DNA of 64,000 nucleotides from Acidovorax sp. RAC01 (GCF_001714725.1 NZ_CP016447.1:3157501-3221500); one strand, 5' to 3'. Shown: positions 48,684 through 58,498, counted from the stretch's first letter. Made by a program: numbers and translations. Notes: generated from the sequence alone by a model not told the origin.

Positions 48684-51017
48684 TTGTATATCAAAAAAAC
48701 GACCCCCGACGCGCAGTCTGCTGCGCACCTGTCTCAGGAGATTGAAGGCAGCGTGCAGGGGCACCGTGATGGACACGGTTTCGTCATCCGCGACGACGGC
48801 GATGGCGACATCTATATCCCCCCCAACGAAATGCGCGCGGTGCTGCACAAGGACCGGGTTCGCGTGCGCATCGTGCGCCAGGACCGTCGCGGGCGCCCCG
48901 AGGGCCGTGTGGTCGAGATCATCGAGCGCCCCCCTCAGCCCATCATCGGGCGGCTGCTGCAGGAAAGCGGCGTATGGCTGGTCGCACCGGAGGACAAGCG
49001 CTACGGCCAGGATGTGTTGATCCCCAAAGGGGCCACCGGTGCGGCAAAACCCGGCCAGGTGGTCGTGGTCGAACTGACCGAGCCGCCCGCACTGTTCGGC
49101 CAGCCCGTGGGCCGCATCACCGAGGTGCTGGGCGAGGTGGACGACCCGGGCATGGAGATCGAGATTGCGGTGCGCAAGTACGGCGTGCCACACGAGTTCT
49201 CGGCAGAGTGCCTGGCCCAGGCCAAGGAACTGCCCGACAAGGTGCGCGCGCAGGACAAGAAGCGCCGCGTGGACCTGACCGACGTGCCCCTGGTCACCAT
49301 CGACGGGGAAGATGCCCGCGATTTTGACGATGCCGTGTACTGCGAGCCTGCCAAGGTCGGCCGCGGCAAGGGCTGGCGCCTGCTGGTGGCGATTGCCGAC
49401 GTGAGCCACTATGTGGAGACGGGCAGTGCCATCGACATCGACGCCTACGACCGCGCCACCAGCGTGTACTTTCCGCGCCGCGTGATCCCCATGCTGCCCG
49501 AGAAGCTCAGCAACGGGCTTTGCTCGCTGAACCCCGAGGTCGAGCGCCTGTGCATGGTCTGCGACATGCTCGTCACCGCCAAGGGCGAGGTGCATGCGTA
49601 CCAGTTTTACCCGGCCGTGATGTTCAGCCACGCGCGCTTCACCTACACCGAGGTGGCGGCGATTCTGGCCAACACCCGCGGGCCTGAGGCCAGCAAGCGC
49701 AAGGACCGGGTCAAGGATCTGCTGAACCTGCACGACGTCTACCGCGCGCTGCTGATCGCGCGCCAGGCGCGCGGTGCTGTGGACTTTGAGACCACAGAAA
49801 CGCAAATTGTGTGTGACGAAAACGGCCGCATCGAAAAGATCGTGCCGCGCACCCGCAACGACGCGCACAAGCTCATCGAAGAGGCCATGCTGGCTGCCAA
49901 CGTGTGCAGCGCCGACTTCATTGCGCAGGGCGGCCAGCCCGGCCTGTTTCGCGTGCACGAAGGCCCCACGCCCGAGAAGCAGGAGATCCTGCGCAACTAC
50001 CTCAAGGCCATGGCCGTGGGCATGACGATTGGCGACGACCCGAAGCCTGGCGACTTCCAGGCGATCGCCACGGCCACCAAGGAGCGGCCCGATGCGCAGC
50101 AGATCCACACCATGCTGCTGCGCTCTATGCAGCAGGCCATCTACACGCCCGTCAACAGCGGCCACTTTGGTCTGGCGTTCGATGCGTACACCCATTTCAC
50201 CAGCCCGATCCGGCGCTACCCCGATCTGCTGGTGCACCGGGTCATCAAGGCCATCCTGAGCAAGACGAAGTACGCGCTGCCGTCGCTGCCCACACCGGGC
50301 GAGGCCCACGCCAAGCTGGCCAAGCGCCTGGCTGCCCGCGTGGCTGCGCCCGGCACCAGGCCCCGCAAGGATGTGGCACCGCCCAGCCGCGACACCCAGG
50401 CCTGGGAGGCCGCAGGCCTGCACTGCAGTGCCAACGAACGCCGCGCCGACGAGGCCAGCCGCGATGTGGAAGCCTGGCTCAAGTGCAAGTACATGCGCGA
50501 GCATCTGGGCGAGGAGTACAGCGGCGTGGTCAGTGCTGCCACCAGCTTCGGCATCTTCGTCACGCTCGACGCGATGTACGTCGAGGGTCTGGTGCACATC
50601 ACCGAGCTGGGTGGCGAATACTTCAAGTTCGACGAGGCGCGCCAGGAGCTGCGCGGCGAGCGCACGGGCATCCGCTACGCCATCGGCGCTCGGGTGCGGG
50701 TGCAGGTCAGCCGTGTGGACCTGGATGGCCGCAAGATCGACTTCCGCCTGGTGCGTGAAGGCGAGGAGCTGCTGGGCCGGGCGCTGAAGGACAAGGGCGT
50801 GGGCGCCGATGGCGCTGGCGGTGGTTCCCGAAAGGCGGGGGGGCGGTCTGCCGGGCGCAAGGCAGACAAGGGTGCTGCGCCTTCGGCCACCGAGCAGGCA
50901 GGCCTCTCGCGCGAGCGCGCGGCTCGCTCGCCCATCCAGTCGCTCAAGGCCTCCGTGAAGAAAGCGGTGGCTGGCAAGTCGAGCAAGGGCAAGGCGCGCA
51001 AGCCGCGCAGGGGCTGA
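48684..51017 (+). CDS. rnr: Ribonuclease R
   Basis: The 777-residue 3'-to-5' exoribonuclease degrades structured RNA. It has cold-shock-type RNA-binding domains (about 20-160), an RNB catalytic domain with the aspartate cluster DGEDARDFDDAV (207-218: Asp210, 213, 215, 216), an S1 domain (about 620-690; YSGVVSAATSFGIFVTL) and a Lys/Ser/Gly-rich basic tail. I chose the TTG at 48684 (GGAAAG 7 nt upstream) because the open frame further up runs antisense through tRNA-Leu. This start leaves out the winged helix found at the N-terminus of E. coli RNase R. Confidence is high for identity and moderate for the start. Confidence 0.92.
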   Translation: MYIKKTTPDAQSAAHLSQEIEGSVQGHRDGHGFVIRDDGDGDIYIPPNEMRAVLHKDRVRVRIVRQDRRGRPEGRVVEIIERPPQPIIGRLLQESGVWLVAPEDKRYGQDVLIPKGATGAAKPGQVVVVELTEPPALFGQPVGRITEVLGEVDDPGMEIEIAVRKYGVPHEFSAECLAQAKELPDKVRAQDKKRRVDLTDVPLVTIDGEDARDFDDAVYCEPAKVGRGKGWRLLVAIADVSHYVETGSAIDIDAYDRATSVYFPRRVIPMLPEKLSNGLCSLNPEVERLCMVCDMLVTAKGEVHAYQFYPAVMFSHARFTYTEVAAILANTRGPEASKRKDRVKDLLNLHDVYRALLIARQARGAVDFETTETQIVCDENGRIEKIVPRTRNDAHKLIEEAMLAANVCSADFIAQGGQPGLFRVHEGPTPEKQEILRNYLKAMAVGMTIGDDPKPGDFQAIATATKERPDAQQIHTMLLRSMQQAIYTPVNSGHFGLAFDAYTHFTSPIRRYPDLLVHRVIKAILSKTKYALPSLPTPGEAHAKLAKRLAARVAAPGTRPRKDVAPPSRDTQAWEAAGLHCSANERRADEASRDVEAWLKCKYMREHLGEEYSGVVSAATSFGIFVTLDAMYVEGLVHITELGGEYFKFDEARQELRGERTGIRYAIGARVRVQVSRVDLDGRKIDFRLVREGEELLGRALKDKGVGADGAGGGSRKAGGRSAGRKADKGAAPSATEQAGLSRERAARSPIQSLKASVKKAVAGKSSKGKARKPRRG

Positions 51018-51051
51018 GGGTAACCCGCGCCAGCGGGTCGCCTCGCAGGCT

Positions 51052-51118
51052 CAATAGCTATAAAAATAGTAGCTGCTAGTGCAATAAAAACGTGCCCTGG
51101 CGGCTATTTTGGCTCGAA
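51052..51118 (+). repeat. AT-rich dispersed element, copy 6 (supplies a stop codon)
   Basis: On the plus strand: ATAGCTATAAAAATAGTAGC, TGCTAGTGC, an AT-rich middle, CTGGCGGCTATTTTGGC. It lies between rnr (+) and a hydrolase (-), and the hydrolase TAG stop (51104-51106) and last codons fall inside it. Confidence 0.78.
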
Positions 51119-52132
51119 TTTTTTTGCATGTGGCACTCCAGAAACGGTCCACTCATCGAGAAAGCGCGCATACCGTTGCGCCGTTTCTGACGGGGCCTCC
51201 ATCATGGGCAAATGGCCGATGCCGGGGAGGGCGTCGATGCGCGCATTCGGCATCAACTTTTGCACGGTCGAGAGGGCGGAACGGTCAAACACCCGGTCGC
51301 TGTCGCCCCAGAGCACCAGGGCAGGGTGCTTTTGCCATTGGCCCAGATGCTGCTCCAGCAGGTAGCGGTCTTTGAGTTGCGCATCCCACACCCGTACATT
51401 GGATGCGGCGTTGCGCAGCGCCTCCCTCTCTGACGCATGCAGGATGGGATAGGGCAGGAACGGGCGCTTTTCAAACAACAGATCCATCATTGCGCCGAAG
51501 GCGGCGGCATCGTGGGCGACCAGCGGGCGCTGACCGGCGTCGATGAGGCGATCCATGGTGCTGGGCTGTGGCGACCGGATGCCGTGGGGCGCGCCGATGA
51601 AGGCAACGCTGGCCACGCGCTCGGGGTGCGCCAGGGCGAACAGCGCGGCAATGGTGCCACCCATGGAGTTGCCTGCGAGGTGAACGCGCTGCAGACCCAG
51701 GGAGTCGAGAAACGCGCCGAGCCGCCGCGTGTGCGCTGCATAGTCATAGGTTTCATCGTCTCTGCGCGTGCTCTCGCCAAAGCCTGGAATGTCGGGGGCG
51801 ATGACCCGGTATTGCCCCGAGAGCGGGCGTGCAAAATCCACCCAGTGGTCTTTCTCCGCAAAGATACCGTGCAGAAGGACGATGGGTACGTCTTGAACAT
51901 GGCTGCCCGGGGCCGCGCGGCTGGCGGAGGCGCGGTGCGATGTGGCGGTGTCCAGGTAGTGCACGGTGTGCCTGGCCACCTCGACCGTCTTTTCGTCCAT
52001 GCCCGAGAGACTGCGATTGAGCTGGAGCAGGGGCTCCTTGAACAGTGATGGAGCACCGTAGTACAGGCCGGCAAGGCTGCACACGATCAGGGTGGTGGCA
52101 ACGGAAATGGCGATGCGTTTCATGCGTTTCAA
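51104..52132 (-). CDS. Membrane-anchored or secreted alpha/beta hydrolase
   Basis: The 342-residue hydrolase has an N-terminal hydrophobic helix (about 7-25) acting as anchor or signal. The fold shows LLHGIFAEKDHW, DIPGFGES, nucleophile Ser156 in GNSMGG, LWGDSDRVF with the acid, and GIGHLPMMEAP with the His. The substrate is unknown; lipase-like and C-C hydrolase relatives are both possible. The last codons and stop come from a repeat copy. An AraC-type regulator is divergent, 147 nt away, and may control it. Confidence 0.85.
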   Translation of the reverse strand: MKRMKRIAISVATTLIVCSLAGLYYGAPSLFKEPLLQLNRSLSGMDEKTVEVARHTVHYLDTATSHRASASRAAPGSHVQDVPIVLLHGIFAEKDHWVDFARPLSGQYRVIAPDIPGFGESTRRDDETYDYAAHTRRLGAFLDSLGLQRVHLAGNSMGGTIAALFALAHPERVASVAFIGAPHGIRSPQPSTMDRLIDAGQRPLVAHDAAAFGAMMDLLFEKRPFLPYPILHASEREALRNAASNVRVWDAQLKDRYLLEQHLGQWQKHPALVLWGDSDRVFDRSALSTVQKLMPNARIDALPGIGHLPMMEAPSETAQRYARFLDEWTVSGVPHAKKFEPK

Positions 52133-52279
52133 GTGGCGGTCTCCAGAAGTGACGGGTGTGTTGGTGCGCCCCGCGCTTTCGTGCGAAGCAAGGGCAATCC
52201 TTCGCGGTGCGCGCGTGCGCGGCGACGAAGCTGTGCGAGGCTATGAGCCTCTTCCCAAAAAAACTTGCACGTTTGGGCT

Positions 52280-53029
52280 ATGCCGACCCGCAATACTTTG
52301 ACCCTGGGCACCGACCGTGCCCTGTACATGGGTGATATCCCTGCCACCGGCTGGCACTGCCATGCGTCGCCCGTGCTGCTGCTCGGCTTGTCGGGCCGGT
52401 TTGCCCTGCACTGGGGGCCGGGCCAGGCGGAGAGCTGCCACAGTGCGCTGATCGACGCCAGCGTGCCGCACGTGTTTGACCCGCGTGGCGAAACGGTGGC
52501 CCTGCTGTACCTGGAGCCGGATTCGCGCGAGGCCCGCGGCTTGCGGGGCATGTTCCGGCAGCAGGGCGGGGTGGTGTTGGATGTGGCGGCCCCTGTGGGC
52601 GCGCGCAGCACTACCGAGGGCTATTTGCGCCACTTCGATCTCTCAGCCCTGCTGCGTTGCCCGCTGGACCTGGATGCCCCCCTGCTGGACGCGCGCGTGG
52701 CGCACAGCCTGCGCCTGCTGCGCAGCCCGCAGTGGCCGGGCTTGCCACGGATACGGCGCGACACACTGGCCGCAGAGGCCGCGCTTTCGGCCTCGCGCTT
52801 CAACCATCTGTTTCGCGCCGAGATGGGGGTCAGCCTGCGCAGCTACCGCGTATGGTCACAGGTGCGCCTGGCCATGGCAGGCCTGGCCGTGAGCCCGCGC
52901 CTGACCGATGCGGCGTTGCACGGGGAGTTCACGGACTCGGCACACTTCAGCCGCATGTTCCGTCAGACGTTTGGCATGACGCCTTCGAGCGTGCTACGCC
53001 CGCTCAAGGCCGTGACGCTGCTGGGGTAG
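52280..53029 (+). CDS. AraC-family transcriptional regulator
   Basis: The 249-residue regulator has a short cupin-like N-terminal domain (GWHCHASPVLLLGLSG) and a C-terminal double helix-turn-helix (about 150-245; LAAEAALSASRFNHLFRAEMG, then FTDSAHFSRMFRQTFGMTPS, each shown in part). The ATG at 52280 is preferred to an in-frame TTG at 52265. It is divergent from the hydrolase gene, its most likely target. Confidence 0.85.
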   Translation: MPTRNTLTLGTDRALYMGDIPATGWHCHASPVLLLGLSGRFALHWGPGQAESCHSALIDASVPHVFDPRGETVALLYLEPDSREARGLRGMFRQQGGVVLDVAAPVGARSTTEGYLRHFDLSALLRCPLDLDAPLLDARVAHSLRLLRSPQWPGLPRIRRDTLAAEAALSASRFNHLFRAEMGVSLRSYRVWSQVRLAMAGLAVSPRLTDAALHGEFTDSAHFSRMFRQTFGMTPSSVLRPLKAVTLLG

Positions 53030-53084
53030 TCCGGGGTATCGCGCACCGCGACAATCTCGCGCGATCGAGCGTCCTCAAGTTCCG

Positions 53085-54617
53085 TCAAGCCCCCATGCGC
53101 CGTGCCAGCGCGCCTGCGGTCAAGGCCAGCCCCTGGGGCCAGTCATCGGCCGCCTTGCCATGCCGGTAGACCGCACCACGGGCGGCGTGCTCGGCGCTGT
53201 CGCCCGCCGCCAGGCGGGCACCTACCATGCCCGCCAGCACATCGCCGGTGCCAGCTGTGGCCAGGCGCGCATTGCCGGTGGGGTTGATGGCGGGCGCGCC
53301 TTCTGGCGAGGCAATCACGGTCCCCGAGCCCTTGAGCACGGCTATGCAGGCAAAAGTGTTTGCCAGCTGCTGTGCGGCGCCCAGCCGGTCGGCCTGGACC
53401 TGTGTCGTGGTCAGGCCCAGCAGGCGTGCGGCCTCCAGGGGGTGGGGCGTGAGTACGGTCGGCAGCCCGCACTGGCTGCGCTCTACAACCAGCGCGCGCA
53501 GGTCCGTGCGCGTCGCGATGGCGTTGAGCGCATCGGCATCCAGCACCAGGCGGGCAGCGCGGGTGATCACGGCGGGCAGCACCGGCGCAACAGCCTGCCC
53601 GCCGCCGCAGCCACAGACGACCGTGAGGTCTTCGAGCACAAGGGCGCCCCACTGGCGAAACATCAGTTCGGGCTGCTGCGGGTCCAGTTGCAGATGGCTG
53701 TCGTCCAGTAACGCCACCAGTACCCGCCCCGCGCCGCTGTGCAGCGCGGCCGACGCCGCCAGCAGCGCCGCCCCGGTCATGCCCATTCCGCGTGCCGCCA
53801 GGCCTTCGCCGCCCACCACGGCCACGTCACCGTAGCTGCCCTTGTGGCTGGCATGGGTGCGCGCGGGCGGCTCTGGCGGAGCGCTCAGCCACGCATCGGG
53901 CGGTACAGGTGCTGGCGTTGCCGCGTCAACGCCCAGGTCGTCTAGCCAGACCTGCCCGGCGGCGTCGCGCCCGCTGGCGGTAAACAGGCCGGGTTTGAGG
54001 GTGAGCAGGCTCAGCGTATCGCGGCGTGCGCCAGCGCCTCCCGGCTCTGCAGGCGCGAAGCCGGCTGCGAACTGGCCGGTGTCGGCATCGAGACCGCTGG
54101 GCACATCCACGGCCAGCACAGGGGTGCCGCCCGCCTGCAGGGCCCGCAATGCCTGAAGGCACTGCTGCATGCGGCCGTCCAGCGGGCGCGCAGGAGTTTG
54201 GCGTGTGGACGAGACGCCGATGCCCAGCAGCGCGTCAATGCACAGGTCATCGCTTGTCAGGCCGTGTGGCGGGCTGTCTGCCCACTCGGCACCGGCTGCC
54301 TGTGCGCGCTCCCACGAAGCGCGTGCATCGGCGGGGGCGGTCTCGGGCTGTCCCAGCCAGGTCACCACCACGCGGCGACCGTTCTGGCGCAGGTGCATGG
54401 CCGCCTCCAGTCCGTCTCCGCCGTTGTTGCCCGGCCCGCACGCAATCCACACCGTGCGGGCGTGCGGTGCCAGGGCCATCGCCAACCGGGCCACGGCCCA
54501 GCCTGCCCTTTGCATCAGCGTATGCGGGGGCAGGGCGCGGGCGGCCGCATGCTCCAGCGTGCGGGTGGATGCGGTGCTGAACAGCGGGTGGGCCTGGGTC
54601 GGGCGGATCGGTTGCAT
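53085..54617 (-). CDS. nnr: Bifunctional NAD(P)H-hydrate epimerase / dehydratase
   Basis: The 510-residue enzyme repairs damaged (hydrated) NADH and NADPH. The N-terminal YjeF_N epimerase domain has GPGNNGGDG (61-69) and VDVPSGLDADTG. The C-terminal ribokinase-like dehydratase domain has SYGDVAVVGGE, TPHPLEAARLLG and the NARLATAGTGDVLAG nucleotide site. Both halves look intact. The ATG at 54617 was chosen for the usual N-terminal length. Confidence 0.94.
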   Translation of the reverse strand: MQPIRPTQAHPLFSTASTRTLEHAAARALPPHTLMQRAGWAVARLAMALAPHARTVWIACGPGNNGGDGLEAAMHLRQNGRRVVVTWLGQPETAPADARASWERAQAAGAEWADSPPHGLTSDDLCIDALLGIGVSSTRQTPARPLDGRMQQCLQALRALQAGGTPVLAVDVPSGLDADTGQFAAGFAPAEPGGAGARRDTLSLLTLKPGLFTASGRDAAGQVWLDDLGVDAATPAPVPPDAWLSAPPEPPARTHASHKGSYGDVAVVGGEGLAARGMGMTGAALLAASAALHSGAGRVLVALLDDSHLQLDPQQPELMFRQWGALVLEDLTVVCGCGGGQAVAPVLPAVITRAARLVLDADALNAIATRTDLRALVVERSQCGLPTVLTPHPLEAARLLGLTTTQVQADRLGAAQQLANTFACIAVLKGSGTVIASPEGAPAINPTGNARLATAGTGDVLAGMVGARLAAGDSAEHAARGAVYRHGKAADDWPQGLALTAGALARRMGA

Positions 54618-54826
54618 GGCGGCGTTTTGGGTGGGGCGTTGTGCGGCTCTGACACAGCCCAGGTGGGAGCAAGTGCGGGCCGGGCGCTGGTCGGTTCCCG
54701 CCATTTTGCGCCGGGCCGCAGCGCGGTTGACCGTGATGGCGAGTGCCTTCGCGCCGGTCGTGATCCCCGGGTGCCTGGTACCGTCCGTGCCGCGGTGTCA
54801 GGCCTGTGGTGGGTGGCGCGGACGCC

Positions 54827-56059
54827 TCAGAACCTGCGTATTCCCAGGCCGTCCAGCGAGACCTCGGGCGCGCGCTGCGCCACCAGGTCGGCCACGGCGC
54901 GTGCGCTGCCGCAGGCCAGGGCCCAGCCGTTGCCCCCGTGGGCCAGGTTGAGCCACACGCCCGGGACGCCGCTGGCGCCGATCACCGGGGCGCCGTCGGG
55001 CATTGCCACGCGTGCGCCGCGCCAGATCTGCAGGCCCGTGGACAGCTGTGCGCCGCCCGGGAACCAGTCATTGAGCGTGCGGTACAGGCGCTGCAGCGTG
55101 GGCGCATGGTGCTCTGCGCCCGGCCCGGCCAGTTCGGCGCCGCCGGCAATGCGCACCCGTTGACCCAGGCGTGTGATGCTGACCTGCTGCGCCACATCGA
55201 TAACGCTGGCCAACGGCGCGTGGGTGGCTTCGCGCAGGGGCGCGCTCACGGTGTAGCCATGCACGGCGGCGACCGGCAGGGCCAGACCCAGGGGGGCCAT
55301 CAGCGTGGCCGGGGCAGCGCCGGTGCACAGCACGACTGCGTCAAAGCGCCGGGGCCCGTCATCGCCGCGCAATGTGATCGCCACAGGATTGGTGCTGATG
55401 CGCTCGACGGTGGCGTTGAACTCGAAGGTCACGCCCGAACCCTGGATGCCCTGGCGCAGCAGCTGGCCGAACAGGCGGCAGTTGCCCGCGCTGGCGGCGG
55501 GCAGGTGCAGGGCGGCGGCCAGCGGGGTGTCGGGGCACAGGCCCGGCTCAAGCTTGCGTGCGGCTTCGGGCGTGATTTCGTGCACCGCGTTGCCGGTGTC
55601 GCGCAGGGTCTGCAGGGCAGGCTGGATGGCGGCCAGCTCGGCCTCGGTGCGCAGCAGCAGCAGGCGCCCGGTGGTGCCTTCAAAATCCAGGTCGTGCAGC
55701 GCGGCGATGGCCTCCAGCCGGGTCTGGCTGTAACGGGCAAGTGCTTCCAGTCCTACGGCCGGAGCCGTGTTGCGGCGCGACGCCTGGCGCCAGCGCCGCA
55801 GCCACACCAGATGCGGCAGGCTCATGCCCCCGCTCATGCGCAGGCTGGACTGGGCGCCCCACAGGCGCAGCGGCTGCCCGAAGCCGGGCAACGCCCAGGG
55901 GCTGGTCAGCAGGGGCGCCAGCAAGCTGCCGGTGGCAAAGCTGGCCTCTTCGGCGGCGGCGCCGCGCTGCTCAAACACGGTGGTGTCATGGCCATCCCTG
56001 GCCAGTTCGTACGCGGTGGTCACGCCGGTAATACCGGCGCCCACGATGGCGATCTTCAT
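54827..56059 (-). CDS. dadA: D-amino-acid dehydrogenase (FAD-dependent)
   Basis: The 410-residue flavoenzyme deaminates D-amino acids such as D-alanine. The FAD Rossmann start is KIAIVGAGITGVTTAYELA, and a second nucleotide segment near the end is VWLNLAHGGNGWALACGSA (shown as NLAHGGNGW). Length and fold fit DadA. No alanine racemase gene is next to it, unlike many dad operons. It starts 50 nt after the amidase stop, with a repeat copy in the gap. Confidence 0.9.
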   Translation of the reverse strand: MKIAIVGAGITGVTTAYELARDGHDTTVFEQRGAAAEEASFATGSLLAPLLTSPWALPGFGQPLRLWGAQSSLRMSGGMSLPHLVWLRRWRQASRRNTAPAVGLEALARYSQTRLEAIAALHDLDFEGTTGRLLLLRTEAELAAIQPALQTLRDTGNAVHEITPEAARKLEPGLCPDTPLAAALHLPAASAGNCRLFGQLLRQGIQGSGVTFEFNATVERISTNPVAITLRGDDGPRRFDAVVLCTGAAPATLMAPLGLALPVAAVHGYTVSAPLREATHAPLASVIDVAQQVSITRLGQRVRIAGGAELAGPGAEHHAPTLQRLYRTLNDWFPGGAQLSTGLQIWRGARVAMPDGAPVIGASGVPGVWLNLAHGGNGWALACGSARAVADLVAQRAPEVSLDGLGIRRF

Positions 56060-56065
56060 GAATTT

Positions 56066-56124
56066 ATGGTCTTTTTGGCCTGTAGGGCTTGATTATCAAG
56101 CCTTGGCAGCTATTGTTTTTGTAG
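56066..56124 (-). repeat. AT-rich dispersed element, copy 7 (supplies a stop codon)
   Basis: On the minus strand: CAAAAACAATAGCTGCC, a palindromic middle AGGCTTGATAATCAAGCC, then TACAGGCCAAAAAGACC. It lies between the amidase 3' end and the dadA start; the amidase stop TAG is the TAG of its ATAGC block. Confidence 0.76.
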
Positions 56125-57468
56125 TAATTGTTCGATTTGCAGGCCGACGTTCAGCACGGTGTCATCGCGCAGCGCGCCATGCCACACCATCAACCCTACC
56201 GGCAGCTCGCCCGGCACATGGCAGGGGAGCGACAGTGCGCAGCCATCCAGCAGGTTGATGGTGCTGGTATTGCGCAGCAGCAGCGCATTGACGCGGAAGA
56301 ACTCGGCATCGCGCGCTGCGTCTTGCTGCGGGTCGCGGCCGTCTGCCGGGGCCACGTCGGCGATGGGCGGCGCGACGATGGGCGCCGTGGGCGACAGCAG
56401 CGCATCGTAGCCGTCGATGAACCCATGCATGGCCGCGATCCATGCTTGCCGCTCGCGCACCAGGTCGATGTACTCCCAGGCCATCAGCGTGCCGCCTTTT
56501 TCGATGCGGGCGCGCACGCGGGGGTCGTACCGGCTGGCGCTGCGCGCCAGCAACGCGCGGTGCCATGCAAATGCCTCGGGGGCAGAAAACCCGTAGGCGG
56601 GCTGCTGCGCCACCGTCGGCAGGTCGATCATGTCGATGCTGGCGCCGGCTGCGCGCAGTGCATCGAGCGTCCTGTCGAAAGCCTGCGCCACGGTGGCGTC
56701 CAGCCCGTCAAGGAACACCTGCCGCGGCACTGCCAGCCGGTACTGGGCCAGAGGCGCCATGCTGCGCGCTACCTGCCGGGCCGCCAGCACTTCATGCGCC
56801 ACGATGGCGTCGCGCACGCTGCGGGTGATGGCGCAGGCAGTGTCAAGGGTGGTGGACAGGGGGACTGCACCTTGCGTGGGCACCAGGCGCGCCGTGCTCT
56901 TGAACCCCACTACACCGTTCAGGGCGGCGGGTATGCGGATGGACCCGCCCGTGTCGGACCCGAGCCCCACAAATGCGGCCCCCGTGGCCACCGACACGGC
57001 CGCGCCCGACGACGAGCCGCCCGGTACCCGGGCAGGGCCTGGCAGTGCGCCGGTGCGGGCGTCCCACGCCGCAGGTGTGCCGTGGTGCGGATTCACGCCA
57101 ACCCCCGAAAAAGCGAACTCCACCATGTTGGTGCGGCCAATGAGGGCGGCGCCCGCCGCCCTCAGGCGCGCAACGGCGGGGCTGTCGGCTACCGCGGCCG
57201 GCGCATTGGCCAGAACCGTCGAACCGGCGGGGGTGGGCTGACCTGCAATGTCAAACAGGTCCTTGACGGAAGCTGCCAGCCCTGCCAGCGGAAGGCGGGC
57301 CGCCGCGGGCTGCGCCGCTTCGCCGCGGCCCGATTCGAACAGGGTGCGCACGAAGCTGTGGGCGTTGCGCGGTGCCTGCGCTGCCTCGATGCAGTGCTCC
57401 ATTTCGGCGCTGGCGGTGGTGGCCCCGTCGCGCAGGCGGTCGCGGGTGGCGGTCAGGTCGGAAAGCAT
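56110..57468 (-). CDS. Amidase signature family enzyme
   Basis: The 452-residue enzyme hydrolyses amide bonds (range from GatA-like to simple amides). The Ser-cisSer-Lys triad is visible: Lys69 in SVKDLFD, the Ser run GGSSSG at 150-155, and Ser176 in GSDTGGSIRIP. There are no gatB or gatC neighbours, so it is unlikely to be the GatCAB subunit. The last codons QLLQKQ and stop come from a repeat copy. It is divergent from rpsB and close to the rpsB promoter. Confidence 0.88.
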   Translation of the reverse strand: MLSDLTATRDRLRDGATTASAEMEHCIEAAQAPRNAHSFVRTLFESGRGEAAQPAAARLPLAGLAASVKDLFDIAGQPTPAGSTVLANAPAAVADSPAVARLRAAGAALIGRTNMVEFAFSGVGVNPHHGTPAAWDARTGALPGPARVPGGSSSGAAVSVATGAAFVGLGSDTGGSIRIPAALNGVVGFKSTARLVPTQGAVPLSTTLDTACAITRSVRDAIVAHEVLAARQVARSMAPLAQYRLAVPRQVFLDGLDATVAQAFDRTLDALRAAGASIDMIDLPTVAQQPAYGFSAPEAFAWHRALLARSASRYDPRVRARIEKGGTLMAWEYIDLVRERQAWIAAMHGFIDGYDALLSPTAPIVAPPIADVAPADGRDPQQDAARDAEFFRVNALLLRNTSTINLLDGCALSLPCHVPGELPVGLMVWHGALRDDTVLNVGLQIEQLLQKQ

Positions 57469-57476
57469 GAGCGTGC

Positions 57477-57712
57477 TACAATCTTTGGGTTTTGCTGGGT
57501 GCTGCGGCACGTGCCCACCGGCTTTTCCGGTCAAGGCTCAGTGATCTTGCAGTGGTGTTGCATTCGTGCGGTTCACGGCATTGTCGCCGTCCTGCTTGCA
57601 ACTCTGGCAAAGCAATCGCAAACCAGTCCCGTCAAGGTGTTGTGCCTTGGGTGTTTCGACCCTGGCGCAAGTATTGGGGCTGGATTTTAGACCCAACCTT
57701 TGGAGTATTTTT
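57477..57712 (+). promoter_or_regulatory. rpsB promoter and long leader
   Basis: TACAAT at 57477-57482 is a good -10, placing the start near 57489 and leaving a leader of about 224 nt before rpsB. Leaders of rpsB often bind S2 for autoregulation; here a small hairpin (TTGGGT-GTTTCG-ACCC, around 57648) is seen, but no full known motif was identified. No clear -35. Confidence 0.5.
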
Positions 57713-58465
57713 ATGTCCGTTACCATGCGCGAAATGCTGGAAGCCGGTGTCCACTTCGGCCACCAGACCCGCTTCTGGAACCCCAAGATGGCTCCGTACA
57801 TCTTCGGCCACCGCAACAAGATTCACATCATCAACCTGGAAAAGTCGCTGCCACTGTTCCAGGAAGCCCAAAAGTTCGCCAAGCAGCTCGCTGCCAACCG
57901 CGGCACCATCCTGATGGTCGGCACCAAGCGCCAGGCCCGTGAAATCCTGTCGACCGAAGCACAGCGCGCCGGCGTTCCTTTCGTGGACCAGCGCTGGCTC
58001 GGCGGCATGTTGACCAACTTCAAGACGGTCAAGACTTCGATCAAGCGCCTCAAGGACATGAAGGCCCAGCAGGAAGCCGGCCTCGACAGCCTGAGCAAGA
58101 AGGAGCAGCTGACGTTCTCCCGCGAAATCGAGAAGCTCGAAAAAGACATCGGCGGCATCCAGGACATGGCTGCCCTGCCCGACGCTATCTTCATCATCGA
58201 CGTGGGCTTCCACAAGATCGCCGTGGCCGAAGCCAAGAAGCTGGGCATCCCGCTGATCGGCGTGGTCGATACCAACCACTCGCCCGAAGGCATCGACTAC
58301 GTGATCCCCGGTAACGACGACTCGGCCAAGGCCGTGACGCTGTATGCCCGTGGCATCGCTGATGCGATCATTGAAGGCCGTGCCAACGCCGTGAACGAAG
58401 TCGTGAAGGCCGCTACGGCTGAAAGCACCGACGAATTCGTGGAAGTGCAAGAAGCCGCTGCCTGA
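57713..58465 (+). CDS. rpsB: 30S ribosomal protein S2
   Basis: The 250-residue S2 protein has the standard start [16 protein letters not shown] and blocks [23 protein letters not shown] and [15 protein letters not shown]. The short acidic C-terminus ([10 protein letters not shown]) is usual. It is first of the conserved rpsB-tsf-pyrH-frr block. The message continues to tsf through a terminator-like hairpin. Confidence 0.98.
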   Translation: MSVTMREMLEAGVHFGHQTRFWNPKMAPYIFGHRNKIHIINLEKSLPLFQEAQKFAKQLAANRGTILMVGTKRQAREILSTEAQRAGVPFVDQRWLGGMLTNFKTVKTSIKRLKDMKAQQEAGLDSLSKKEQLTFSREIEKLEKDIGGIQDMAALPDAIFIIDVGFHKIAVAEAKKLGIPLIGVVDTNHSPEGIDYVIPGNDDSAKAVTLYARGIADAIIEGRANAVNEVVKAATAESTDEFVEVQEAAA

Positions 58466-58498
58466 TAGCCCGGCTGCGCGATCCGTCGCGAACAAAAG

